Positions 1 to 7,782 of a stretch of DNA of 11,966 nt are shown here, piece after piece. Made by a program: the position numbers and the translations under genes. Below the pieces are notes generated by a model, which was not told where the DNA came from, did not search any database, and saw nothing but the letters and a program-made list of their open reading frames with translations. The stretch is from Methylococcaceae bacterium (GTDB lineage Bacteria; Pseudomonadota; Gammaproteobacteria; Methylococcales; Methylomonadaceae): positions 1 through 11,966 of the forward strand of contig JAUYMX010000371.1 of assembly GCA_030699345.1 (NCBI GenBank), in the 5' to 3' direction. The number at the start of each line of letters is the position of its first letter. Position 1 is the first letter of the stretch.

Positions 1-693
1 GCCAATACCGTTAACTGAAGTAGTGACCGACTGTACTACAGAGGCAGAGCCGGGCTGCTCGTTGACGTTACTTTTGAAGTCACCTTTACATAAAGCATGT
101 TCTTTAAAGTAACCATAAGTACCGGAGACCGAGTTACGTCCATAAAGCTGAATGCTTTTCGCGCCCCACGCAGCAACACCGGCATCACCCCAGTTTTCAA
201 TATCCTTGTCCCCACCGCATTTACGCGTTGATGAGAAAATTCCATCCACTTGCTCGACGGTCAAGCCTTTAACGGGATTATCCTTATTAACCATTACCGC
301 CAGTGCATCGATTGCAACCGGAATAGCGGTTGGTTTATAGCCATATTTGCTTTCGAAGGCTTCAACTTCGTTATCGGTCATTTCCCGGCTCATTGGGCCC
401 AAATTTGAAGTGCCTTCAGTCAGTGCCGGTGGCGCGGTTGACGATCCAGCCGCCTGAATCTGAACATTAACGTTTGGGTAAAGACGATTGAACTCTTCTG
501 CCCACAAAGTCATCAAATTAGCCAGCGTATCGGAACCGACACTAGACAAATTACCAGACACACCGCTGGCTTTTTGATATGCGGGCAGATTCGCATCAAC
601 CTCTGCAGCAGCATAGGCTGCCCCATTGATCAAGTTAGCAGCGGCAAATCCCATTGCAGTTAGCAGGGACTTTGTTTTGTTTGATAATCGCAT
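1..693 (-). CDS. pstS: Phosphate ABC transporter substrate-binding protein PstS (3' end outside window)
   Basis: Periplasmic phosphate-binding component of the Pst high-affinity uptake system; it captures phosphate and delivers it to the PstCAB permease. I read 231 codons from ATG at 693 to the window edge. A Sec signal peptide covers about residues 1-29 (KTK followed by a hydrophobic stretch ending AYA). The mature part has the PstS/PBP-like layout: GNLSSVGSDTLANLM near residue 46, an LYPNVNVQIQAAGSSTAPPAL segment (phosphate-loop region), NLGPMSREM, a VAIDALAVMVNKDNP strand, and a SIQLYGRNSVSGTYGYF segment that normally contacts phosphate. The start is supported by AGGAG 7 nt upstream. A Pho box and -10 lie upstream, so phosphate-starvation induction through PhoB is expected. 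The family call is strong; whether pstC, pstA and pstB follow lies outside the window. Confidence 0.93.
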   Translation of the reverse strand, partial: MRLSNKTKSLLTAMGFAAANLINGAAYAAAEVDANLPAYQKASGVSGNLSSVGSDTLANLMTLWAEEFNRLYPNVNVQIQAAGSSTAPPALTEGTSNLGPMSREMTDNEVEAFESKYGYKPTAIPVAIDALAVMVNKDNPVKGLTVEQVDGIFSSTRKCGGDKDIENWGDAGVAAWGAKSIQLYGRNSVSGTYGYFKEHALCKGDFKSNVNEQPGSASVVQSVTTSVNGIG

Positions 694-724
694 TATTTAC
701 TCCTGAGTTGATTTAACTATCGCT

Positions 725-758
725 ATTATCATAAAGCAAGATGACAGTATTATGACAA
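725..758 (-). promoter_or_regulatory. PhoB box and -10 of pstS
   Basis: On the minus strand positions 758-741 read TTGTCATAATACTGTCAT. This differs from the Pho-box consensus (two CTGTCA-type half-sites 11 bp apart) mainly in its first base. Exactly 10 bp further, GATAAT at 730-725 is a good -10, the spacing usual in PhoB-activated promoters where the box replaces the -35. A third CTGTCA half-site lies upstream at 778-773, although its 20-bp offset is not an exact multiple of 11. Predicted transcription starts near 718, giving a short leader before the pstS ATG at 693. Confidence 0.85.
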
Positions 759-828
759 AAACAAAACCTGTTTGACAGTAGATAGCGTTTGCGTCCAAAA
801 GGGTTACGCCACATAATTCAACTACAGG

Positions 829-862
829 TTGTCATAAAACCTTAACTTAGCCTTGCTATCTT
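829..862 (+). promoter_or_regulatory. PhoB-box-like site and -10 of the CHAD-parA unit
   Basis: Positions 829-846 read TTGTCATAAAACCTTAAC. By hand this matches about 14 of 18 Pho-box positions: the first half-site is strong and the second degenerate. TATCTT at 857-862 follows after exactly 10 bp, the same geometry as at pstS on the other strand. Transcription would start near 869, which excludes the TTG at 861 as the start of the next gene and favours ATG 903. It is weaker than the pstS box but has matching spacing in a shared divergent intergenic region. Confidence 0.6.
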
Positions 863-902
863 GGGGATTTTGCTCACCGCCAGCCATTATTCAGGTATCC
901 AG

Positions 903-2447
903 ATGCCGCTATCTTTTGAATTCCCCAGCCACCTGACTGCTGAAGCATTTATTGCCCAACTGGACAATAAAACCAATCTACAGTTACTGTCCAGGCATGA
1001 CTGCCACAGAACTTATTACGACAGTTTTGACTGGCGCTTGTATTCGGCCGGTATTAGCTGTGAATTGACCCAATCAAAAACTTCATCTTTGCTGGCTTTA
1101 ATCGATTTGGCTGATGGTCGCGACCTTGTCAATACAGAGCTTGCCGGCGTACCGGTATTTGCAAAAGACTTCCCTAACGACACCTTGCAACAGCATTTAG
1201 CGCCTATTCTGGAAATGCGCGCTTTACTACCGCTTTGCACGCTTAACTTTAAAGACATTCAACTTAATATTCTTAACGATGATCAAAAAATCGTCGTCCG
1301 CTTGGTAATTGAAGACTATGAACAACTTACCGACCGTTTACTTGTGTATCCAGTTAAAGGCTATGACAAAGCCAGCGAACATCTCATTGAAACACTTATC
1401 AGCCCGCCGTTTGAGCTGACAGCTATTAAACACTCGCTACTGCCTGCTGCATTGCAGCTCAACGGCCGTAAAGCTTACGATTACTCATCAAAGCTCAACA
1501 TCGATTTAGCCCCTGAGTTACGTGCTGATATTGCTTGCAAATACCTCTACAGCCACCTCCTCAACACCATAAAGGCTAATGAACAAGGCGTGATTACTGA
1601 TCTTGACAGCGAATTTCTGCATGATTTTAGAGTCGCCGTCAGACGAACCCGTTCTGGCTTAAGTCAGCTCAAAGGCGTATTACCCAACAATATTAGTGGT
1701 CGTTTTAGAGACTTTTTCTCCTGGCTAGGACAAATCACCGGCCCGACCCGCGACCTGGATGTACACCTGTTAAATTTTGAGCATTATAAAAACAGCCTGC
1801 CCGAGTCCATTCGCGAAGATTTAAATCCTTTGCATGATTTCTTACTCGGCACACAAAAAAAGACCCATCAAGAACTGGCAAAAAAACTGCGTTCCGACAA
1901 ATACATAAACACTCTGGCGGACTGGGAACTTTATCTAAAAGAACCCTCCAATAAACAACCTACCGAAGCCAATGCGCAACTTAACATCAAAGAACTGGCC
2001 GATCACAGAATCTGGAAAATGTTTAACCGCGTATTAAAAGAAGGTCAGGACATTACCCCATACTCGCCGCCGTAAGACTTACATGAATTAAGAAAAACCT
2101 GTAAAAAGCTGCGTTACTTACTGGAGTTTTTCCAATCGCTGTACCCGGAAGAACAAATAAAATACCTCATTAAAAACTTAAAAAACCTGCAAGAGGTACT
2201 GGGAGATTTTCAGGATTATTCTGTGCAAGAAAGCAATCTACGCGTGTTTAGCGAAGAAATGATCACCTTAAACACGCCTGCCAATACCTTTTTGGCCATG
2301 GGCGTACTTATTCAAGAACTGGATACTCGCAAATATCACGCTCGCCGACACTTTACCGCCCGGTTTTCCGAATTTGCCAGTACAGAAACCCAACAGGCAT
2401 TTGCCACATTATTTGCAAACAACAAACCCCACAGGAAACACCCATGA
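903..2447 (+). pseudogene. CYTH-like/CHAD domain protein (polyphosphate-binding family) interrupted by an in-frame stop
   Basis: The full reading frame spans 514 residues split by TAA at 2073-2075 after residue 390; reading continues in the same frame for 123 more residues. Residues 1-180 resemble a divergent CYTH fold (TYYDSFDWRLYSAGISCEL near 37-55 matches the family's YFDT-x-LxxxGIxLR pattern). From about 205 there is a helical CHAD domain: conserved histidine at 240 in LHDFRVAVRRTRS, then a GPTRDLDVHL segment. The second CHAD half, with LHELRKTCKKLRYLLEFF and LKNLQEVLGDFQDY, comes only after the stop. CHAD proteins bind polyphosphate and attach to polyphosphate granules (known for the family). 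ATG 903 is chosen because the predicted transcript starts near 869; a weak AGG lies 7 nt upstream. The next gene overlaps its end by ATGA. The cause could be a true nonsense mutation, readthrough or an error (GAA or CAA to TAA); the 5' part alone may be made as a truncated protein. No convincing restart lies just after the stop; GTG 2223 would give only a short tail. Confidence 0.85.
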
Positions 2448-3199
2448 AAGTATTGGCGGTTTACAGCATCAAAGGCGGCGTCGGCAAAACCTCAAGCGCC
2501 GTCAATCTGGCACACATCGCCGCCAATGAAGGCTATAAAACATTAGTCTGGGATTTGGACCCACAAGGAGCGAGTAGCTATTACTTTCGCATCAAACCCA
2601 AAATCAAAGGTGGCAGCAAAGATTTAATCGCCGGTAAACGCGAGCTAGACGGCCTGATTAAAGGCACCGACTTTGCCAATCTGGATTTATTACCCGCCGA
2701 TTTCTCATTCAGAAACCTCGATTTAGTGCTGGACGCCAGCAAAAAACCCACTCGACAATTAAAAAAACTCATCAAGCCACTGGCTGACGACTACGATTTT
2801 GTTTTTTTAGATTGCCCGCCGAATATCTCGCTGCTTTCCGAAGCGGTGTTTGAAGCCGCCGACATGCTGTTATCGCCCATCATCCCGACCACGTTATCTT
2901 TGCGAACCTTGGATCAACTCAGTGTATTTATCCACGAACACGAACTGCATGATTTAACGGTACTGCCGTTTTTTTCCATGGTCGATCGACGCAAAAAAAT
3001 GCACCGCGACATCATGCTCAGCTTGGTCGATAAATACCCAACCATATTAAACACCGCCATTCCCTATGCCAGCGACATTGAGCGTATGGGCCTGGAACGC
3101 ATGCCCTTGGGCGGCTTTACCAAAAAAAGTGCCTCACTCACCGCCTATCAGCAACTCTGGCAAGAAGTATTGGCTCGCCTTAGCATTGAAAACCTCTAA
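2444..3199 (+). CDS. ParA/MinD-type partition ATPase
   Basis: A 251-residue ParA-family ATPase. The deviant Walker A motif KGGVGKT is at residues 10-16, with the signature lysine K10 and catalytic K15. Motif A' WDLDPQG is at 36-42, and Walker B FVFLDCPP at 119-126 with D123. PTTLSLRTLDQL and the C-terminal region are typical of short chromosomal ParA/Soj-like proteins that lack an N-terminal DNA-binding extension. Such ATPases form nucleotide-dependent gradients on the nucleoid and position cargo: plasmids, chromosome origins, carboxysomes or chemoreceptor clusters. The ATG overlaps the stop of the CHAD frame (ATGA), so the two are translationally coupled. No parB or centromere-like repeat is nearby, so chromosome or plasmid partition is unlikely. 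Its partner is plausibly the CHAD protein, with polyphosphate granules as cargo (inference). The protein is intact even though its neighbour is interrupted. Confidence 0.92.
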   Translation: MKVLAVYSIKGGVGKTSSAVNLAHIAANEGYKTLVWDLDPQGASSYYFRIKPKIKGGSKDLIAGKRELDGLIKGTDFANLDLLPADFSFRNLDLVLDASKKPTRQLKKLIKPLADDYDFVFLDCPPNISLLSEAVFEAADMLLSPIIPTTLSLRTLDQLSVFIHEHELHDLTVLPFFSMVDRRKKMHRDIMLSLVDKYPTILNTAIPYASDIERMGLERMPLGGFTKKSASLTAYQQLWQEVLARLSIENL

Positions 3200-3270
3200 A
3201 AAATTATCCGTTCACACTTATTCACCAAGTATCTATTCAGCGTTGTTTGGCTTTGAAGCGTTTAAATAGG

Positions 3271-3300
3271 ATGTAGGGGCGAATTTATTCGCCCCTACAT
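3271..3300. repeat. Solitary REP-like perfect palindrome
   Basis: A 13-bp stem (ATGTAGGGGCGAA) and its exact complement flank a TTTA loop. GTAG heads it on both strands, the tetranucleotide typical of REP elements, and it resembles the GTAGGTGCGAAT repeats at 7783-8219 with G for T in the stem. It lies in the 205-bp gap after parA. There is no following T-tract, so it is not a classical intrinsic terminator, though the hairpin could protect the 3' end of the parA transcript. Confidence 0.8.
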
Positions 3301-3337
3301 TGGATTCTATGAATAATTCATTCACCAACGATTAAGC

Positions 3338-3365
3338 TTGAAGCTAGTATTGATAGCCGTAAAAT
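3338..3365 (+). promoter_or_regulatory. Candidate sigma-70 promoter of the DUF4124 gene
   Basis: TTGAAG at 3338-3343 and TAAAAT at 3360-3365 are separated by 16 bp, 39 nt before the ATG at 3405. A small dyad (AGCCG / CGGCT, 3355-3371) surrounds the -10. This is pattern matching only; each hexamer has two mismatches. Confidence 0.4.
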
Positions 3366-3404
3366 TCGGCTTAAACTAACGCATCAATACCTTGAGATTC
3401 AAAC

Positions 3405-3968
3405 ATGGGCATTACCAGACATATTCTTATACTGCTGATGGCATTGTCTGGCGCGGCAAATGCTGAAGTATTCAAATGCGAACTGGCGTCAGGCAAAATT
3501 ATCTATCAAGCCAGCCCCTGCCCCAAGATTGGCGCCATCCAGAATATTGTCGAAATAAAACTAATCGATCCGCAACGCGCTGAAGAAGCCAAAGCACAAT
3601 TACAAGCGTGGAAGCAAGAGCAAGCCATCAAGGAAGCTGCGCGCAACGAATTAGAAAAACAAAGAAAAATCGAATCGGATCGGCAAGAAAGCTTAGAGTT
3701 ACAACGTCGAACTGCCATTGCCGAAGAGCAACAAGCGCTTGCCGCACAACAACGTCAAAATGCCATTCCAATAGAAGTCGCGCCAGCGTTTAATCAGCGA
3801 TATTGGTCAAATAGGCCATTCCCATCCCACGACCACAATAATCCGCATTCTTCGCCAAAGCCCTCGAGCACGTTTCCTGACCACAGACCACCTGCGGACC
3901 AAAATCATAACGAATCTAAGGCTGACTCACCCAGGCAAACAAAACGAAAACACTGGTCGCCAAAATGA
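3405..3968 (+). CDS. Exported DUF4124-type protein with coiled-coil and basic, low-complexity tail
   Basis: 187 residues. Residues 1-20 form a signal peptide (hydrophobic ILILLMALSG, cleavage after ANA). Immediately after comes a DUF4124-like motif: FKCELASGKIIYQASPCP, matching the family's YKC-x-DxxGxxxYxxxPC pattern, with cysteines 25 and 39 able to form a disulfide in the periplasm. Residues 56-125 are rich in E, Q, R and K and look like a long helix or coiled coil. From about 126 the sequence becomes low complexity, rich in H, P, S, N and K. The function of DUF4124 proteins is not established. The gene is convergent with hsdR, with 30 bp between the stops and no visible terminator. The start follows the signal peptide; the ribosome site is weak. 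Confidence 0.85.
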   Translation: MGITRHILILLMALSGAANAEVFKCELASGKIIYQASPCPKIGAIQNIVEIKLIDPQRAEEAKAQLQAWKQEQAIKEAARNELEKQRKIESDRQESLELQRRTAIAEEQQALAAQQRQNAIPIEVAPAFNQRYWSNRPFPSHDHNNPHSSPKPSSTFPDHRPPADQNHNESKADSPRQTKRKHWSPK

Positions 3969-3998
3969 CAGATTCAGTTGAGAAGCTCTTTGCCAATT

Positions 3999-6900
3999 CT
4001 AAAAGTATCCATACCGGCTAGACCCCGCGCCCTGATAGTTGGCATAGATATGCTGGTAAACCAACAGACTTCTAATATCCAACTCCTCATCCAGATAAGT
4101 TTCTTGCGGCAACCATTGTAAACTGTGATCGATGATAGTTTTTACTTGGGCGGTAACTTGGGTGCTTTCACGCCAGCGTTCGATTTTAAGTTTTTCCGCT
4201 TTTAGAGTATCCAAAGTCTGTTTGGCAACTTCTTTAACGGTTGCTTGCTCTGCTTTGGTTAATTCCGGTTTTTTCAGCAAATCGAATATCGCCAACGTTT
4301 CTTCATCCAACCCCTCGCGCATCGCCCGTTCGGTTTCCGGCGCCAAGTCGTTTTGCATAAAATCGTTTAAATCATCAAAGGCTTTTTGCACCGCCTGAAT
4401 ATCTTTGCCTTGGTTGTAAGCTTCAATAATCTTTTGGTATTTGTCGTAAAACTCCAACCGAATCGGGTTTTGCTGAACCATTTGCTCCAGCTTTTTCTGA
4501 ATGGCTTCTTGAAGATCAAATACAACGGCATTCTTTTGATTGGACTTAGCAAACGCGGCCCGCAATTTATCGAAATCTAACGTACTTAGATCAACATAAT
4601 CCACATCACGCACCTCATTGTCGCGGGTGGTAACGCTGATATTCACCTCCCGCTGTAGCCTGCGGATAACATCGGAAATATCAGCCTGCATAGTCTTCTG
4701 ATTAAGCTGATCGTAAATCGCCTCAATCGCATTAAAGTCTTTCAAAAACGGTTTAATTTCAGGTTCTGGATAGACAGCCTTGTACTTACGGAAAACATCA
4801 CGCGCAGCTACTTCATATTGGGTGCGTGTCGTTTCATTTAGACAAACCGCATTAGTGGCCAGCTTTAATTGACTCAATTTTTCTAGCGCACTGTCGGCAT
4901 GAATCAACTTATCCAAATCAAACTGCAAGTCCTGCAAGAATTGACGAACCACCAAAATGGTGTTGGATAACTCGCTGACCAGTTCAATCAGTTTCTCAAC
5001 AGGTTGACCGGAATCTTCGTCCTCATCATCGATCTTGATCTTGCCCTTATCGCCTGCTTCGCCATAAACGGAATAGGCTTTTTCAAGTTGTTTATAGACA
5101 TTGCCATAATCAACAATCAGACCGTTTTCCTTTTCATCGTCATAAACCCGGTTAGCGCGGGCTATGGTTTGCATCAAGGTATGGCCCTTGATGGGCTTGT
5201 CCAAATACACCGTGGATACGCAAGGCACATCAAAACCGGTAATCCACATCGCGCAGACAATTACTAACCGAAACGGATTATTTTCATCCTTAAATTCCGT
5301 TTCTAAATCCCGAGCCACCATTTTTTTTCGGTGTAACTCAATATCCAAAGCCAATTTGGCAAATTTCTGCACCTCGTTTTGCTCGCTACTCACCACCACG
5401 CAAACTTCGGTTTCTTCAACTCGTTTCAAATGCTGCTTAAGTTTTAGCTCTTCCTGCTGATCTTCAGCCTTGGCGATACGCTGCTTCAATTCGGCGACAT
5501 ACTGCGGCCAATATTTCGTGACCAAATCATGCATTCGTACTGCCGTCGGTTTATCCAACGCCACAAACATGGCCTTGCCCTGATAACCGCGATCATTAAA
5601 ATGCCACACCAAATCCCTGGCAATCGCCGCCAATCTACTTTCGGAAGTTAAAATTGGGTAATCGCGCTTAAATTCCCTTTCCAGTTTTCGACGCTGATCA
5701 TCATCCAGTTCTGCATCATTGATGATGTCGGCCATGCGCTCGTCCAGGTCTGGGTTTTCAATGCCCAGCTTTTCGCCGCGATTCAAATACCGCAGCGGCA
5801 AGGTCGCGCCATCGACAATCGCCCGCTTAAAGTCATACACCGACACATATTCACCAAAAATATTCCGGGTTAGTTCCAGCTCATCTTTAATAATCGGCGT
5901 ACCGGTAAAGCCCAGATAAGAAGCATTGGGGATGCCGTTAAAACGCATGTTGCGGGCAAACGTTCCGCCTTGGGTGCGATGCGCTTCATCGGAAATTACA
6001 ATGATATTGCTGCGGTCGGTGATCAGCGGATAGTCGGTTTCTTTCTTAGGATCGATGGAAAATTTATGAATCAGCGTAAACACGTAGCGATGATTTTCCG
6101 CCAGCAGCTCCCGCAAATGCTCGCGGCTCCTGGCCCGTACATTATCTTCAGTGACCGCCCCCACGCCGCTGAAAGTATCGTAAAGCTGGCCTTCCAATTC
6201 GGTTCTGTCCACCACCAGCAAAAAGGTATAACTGCCGCCGAATTTACGCAGAATCTTCTGACACAAGAAAACCATCGAATACGATTTACCGGAACCCTGA
6301 GTATGCCAAAACACCCCAAGCTTGCCTTTAAGCACATCAATATTGGCTGACTGATCAACTACTTTATTGACGCCGATAAACTGATGGTTTTTTGCCATGA
6401 TTTTGGTGACTTCCGTGCCCTCGCCATCAAACAGCAAAAAATTCTCGAATAAATCCAGCAAGCGATGTGGCGCACAAGTGCCGCGCAACAAAGTATCCAG
6501 ACTCACCACGCCCTCATCGTCTTCCTCAATACGTTTCCACTCCATAAAAAACTTATACGGACTGGTCAATGTCCCGACCCGGCTATCGGTGCCGTTACTT
6601 AACACCACAAACGCATTGCAATGCAGGGCTTCCGGGATGGTATCTTTGTAATCGCTCAGATTGTTATCAAACGCATGACGCAAATCGGTGTGATGGGCCT
6701 TTAACTCGAAAAACACCAGCGGAATGCCGTTGACAAAGCCGACCACATCCGGGCGACGGTTATACAACTTGCCCACGACTTCAAATTGTCTAACGGCTAA
6801 AAAGTGATTGTTTATTGGCGCGTCGAAATCAAACACCTTCAGGCGTTTTTTCTGCAACACGCCTTTATCATCCTGATAACTGATCGGCACACCCTTTACC

Positions 6901-7208
6901 AGCAACTCGTGCTTATCCTTGTTAATCGCCGCCAAATGCTTATCTGCCGCTGATTCCTTCAGAAGATTCGCCGCCTGTTGGTAAGCCGTTTCCGGCAACC
7001 CCCGATTCAATGCTCGCAAGGCCTGTAACAAATAGCGCTCCAGAATCACCTCGGATTTATTCAGTCGCCCCAACAAACCATCGCAACGGTCGGCTTGAGT
7101 TGCCAGTGATTCCTTTTGCCAGGCCGTCAGCACCGTCCAGCCTAAATCCTCCAGCACTTCCTGTGTTGCGGCCTCAACCAGACCGTCTTCCGAATATTCG
7201 TAGCTCAT
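3999..7208 (-). CDS. hsdR: Type I restriction enzyme R subunit (endonuclease and translocase)
   Basis: 1069 residues, the normal length for HsdR. With HsdM2S it forms the restriction complex that translocates unmodified DNA and cleaves it away from the recognition site. The N-terminal PD-(D/E)xK nuclease shows D154 in RRPDVVGF and E168-L-K170 in FFELK. The superfamily 2 motor has Walker A TQGSGKS (303-309), DEAH (407-410), motif III TGTP (435-438) and motif VI QTIARANRVYD (680-690, arginines 685 and 688). A long helical C-terminal part (about 700-1069), which in this family docks to the methylase, follows. All catalytic residues I can check are intact, so restriction activity is expected. The ATG at 7208 is preceded by no clear Shine-Dalgarno, and a REP element begins only 13 bp upstream. 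The gene follows RAYT rather than hsdS directly. Confidence 0.96.
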   Translation of the reverse strand: MSYEYSEDGLVEAATQEVLEDLGWTVLTAWQKESLATQADRCDGLLGRLNKSEVILERYLLQALRALNRGLPETAYQQAANLLKESAADKHLAAINKDKHELLVKGVPISYQDDKGVLQKKRLKVFDFDAPINNHFLAVRQFEVVGKLYNRRPDVVGFVNGIPLVFFELKAHHTDLRHAFDNNLSDYKDTIPEALHCNAFVVLSNGTDSRVGTLTSPYKFFMEWKRIEEDDEGVVSLDTLLRGTCAPHRLLDLFENFLLFDGEGTEVTKIMAKNHQFIGVNKVVDQSANIDVLKGKLGVFWHTQGSGKSYSMVFLCQKILRKFGGSYTFLLVVDRTELEGQLYDTFSGVGAVTEDNVRARSREHLRELLAENHRYVFTLIHKFSIDPKKETDYPLITDRSNIIVISDEAHRTQGGTFARNMRFNGIPNASYLGFTGTPIIKDELELTRNIFGEYVSVYDFKRAIVDGATLPLRYLNRGEKLGIENPDLDERMADIINDAELDDDQRRKLEREFKRDYPILTSESRLAAIARDLVWHFNDRGYQGKAMFVALDKPTAVRMHDLVTKYWPQYVAELKQRIAKAEDQQEELKLKQHLKRVEETEVCVVVSSEQNEVQKFAKLALDIELHRKKMVARDLETEFKDENNPFRLVIVCAMWITGFDVPCVSTVYLDKPIKGHTLMQTIARANRVYDDEKENGLIVDYGNVYKQLEKAYSVYGEAGDKGKIKIDDEDEDSGQPVEKLIELVSELSNTILVVRQFLQDLQFDLDKLIHADSALEKLSQLKLATNAVCLNETTRTQYEVAARDVFRKYKAVYPEPEIKPFLKDFNAIEAIYDQLNQKTMQADISDVIRRLQREVNISVTTRDNEVRDVDYVDLSTLDFDKLRAAFAKSNQKNAVVFDLQEAIQKKLEQMVQQNPIRLEFYDKYQKIIEAYNQGKDIQAVQKAFDDLNDFMQNDLAPETERAMREGLDEETLAIFDLLKKPELTKAEQATVKEVAKQTLDTLKAEKLKIERWRESTQVTAQVKTIIDHSLQWLPQETYLDEELDIRSLLVYQHIYANYQGAGSSRYGYF

Positions 7209-7221
7209 GGCATTAAAAAGT

Positions 7222-7322
7222 TGTAGGTAGGGGGTTTACTTGTGCCCCAGAGGGTATCCGCACGATTGCGCAAAATTATGTGGACAGACAGGCTCTGGGG
7301 CACAAGTAAATCCGCACCTACA
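7222..7322. repeat. Inverted pair of long-form REPs between RAYT and hsdR
   Basis: Two long-form REPs face each other. The left one (7222-7263) has GTAG on the plus strand; the right one (7278-7322) has it on the minus strand. The arms pair over 18 perfect bases (7235-7252 with 7293-7310). After a small internal loop they pair over 7 more (7222-7228 with 7316-7322), around a 40-nt loop. In the minus-strand transcript this hairpin sits between the RAYT stop and the hsdR start. The RAYT stop codon (7320-7318) is inside the right arm. Confidence 0.88.
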
Positions 7323-7770
7323 GCCATATCGCATCCCAAAACGGATAATCGCCGATATAACTTACCAACCCGGCGCGCAATGGATTAGCAACAATATAAC
7401 GACTGATCCCCTTAATGTCTTCTTCCTGCCTTAGCGCATGATCGAAATAGTTTTTTTGCCAAACCGCCCCGGTTTTATTGCGACGCTGATTAATCAAAAG
7501 AGCAGACCGGGCTTTTAAACTCCGCATAACATTCGGCAACGATTCTTCTGTTTTTAATTGCAACAGCCAATGTAAATGATCCGGCATAACCACCCAGGCA
7601 ATCGAACTAACCCTTTCAGATTCATGTAAATAGCGCATCTCCTTCACCACCGCTCTTGCACAAAACCAATCTTTAAACAGCGCTTCCTCACGGTTATGAA
7701 TAACCGTCGTCACAAAGTAAATCCGGTTTGATTCTGAATAACGACCTTTTCGTAAATCATCATAAGGCAA
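7318..7770 (-). CDS. REP-associated tyrosine transposase (RAYT, Y1/HUH family)
   Basis: 150 residues of a Y1 transposase related to IS200/IS605. The HUH metal motif is H-L-H in VVMPDHLHWLLQL. The catalytic tyrosine is in ISRYIVANPLRAGLV, and the YPFWDAIWL ending is typical of RAYTs. These enzymes bind and cleave REP hairpins next to a GTAG/GTGG tetranucleotide and are thought to spread REPs; they are domesticated single-copy genes rather than self-moving insertion sequences. The N-terminus PYDDLRKGRYSESNRIYFVTT fits the family. The start is TTG at 7770, supported by AAGGGGG 6 nt upstream. REPs lie on both sides, and the stop TAG is REP-derived. It is in the same direction as the hsd genes, inserted between hsdS and hsdR. 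All motifs are intact. Confidence 0.93.
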   Translation of the reverse strand: MPYDDLRKGRYSESNRIYFVTTVIHNREEALFKDWFCARAVVKEMRYLHESERVSSIAWVVMPDHLHWLLQLKTEESLPNVMRSLKARSALLINQRRNKTGAVWQKNYFDHALRQEEDIKGISRYIVANPLRAGLVSYIGDYPFWDAIWL

Positions 7771-7782
7771 ACAACACCCCCT

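Noticed and set aside
861..902. TTG start at 861 giving 14 more residues to the CHAD protein
   Set aside because: The predicted Pho-type promoter puts the -10 at 857-862, so this codon would not be in the transcript; ATG 903 opens the domain-like sequence.
3271..3300. Intrinsic terminator of parA
   Set aside because: Strong hairpin but no T-tract follows; better explained as a REP-type repeat.
3999..4020. attR-like copy of the tRNA-Ser 3' end at the far side of the hsd locus
   Set aside because: No match to the tRNA 3' end was seen around 3960-4030 or elsewhere in the window.
5970..6350. 126-codon plus-strand open frame
   Set aside because: Antisense to the hsdR motor motifs; no independent signals.
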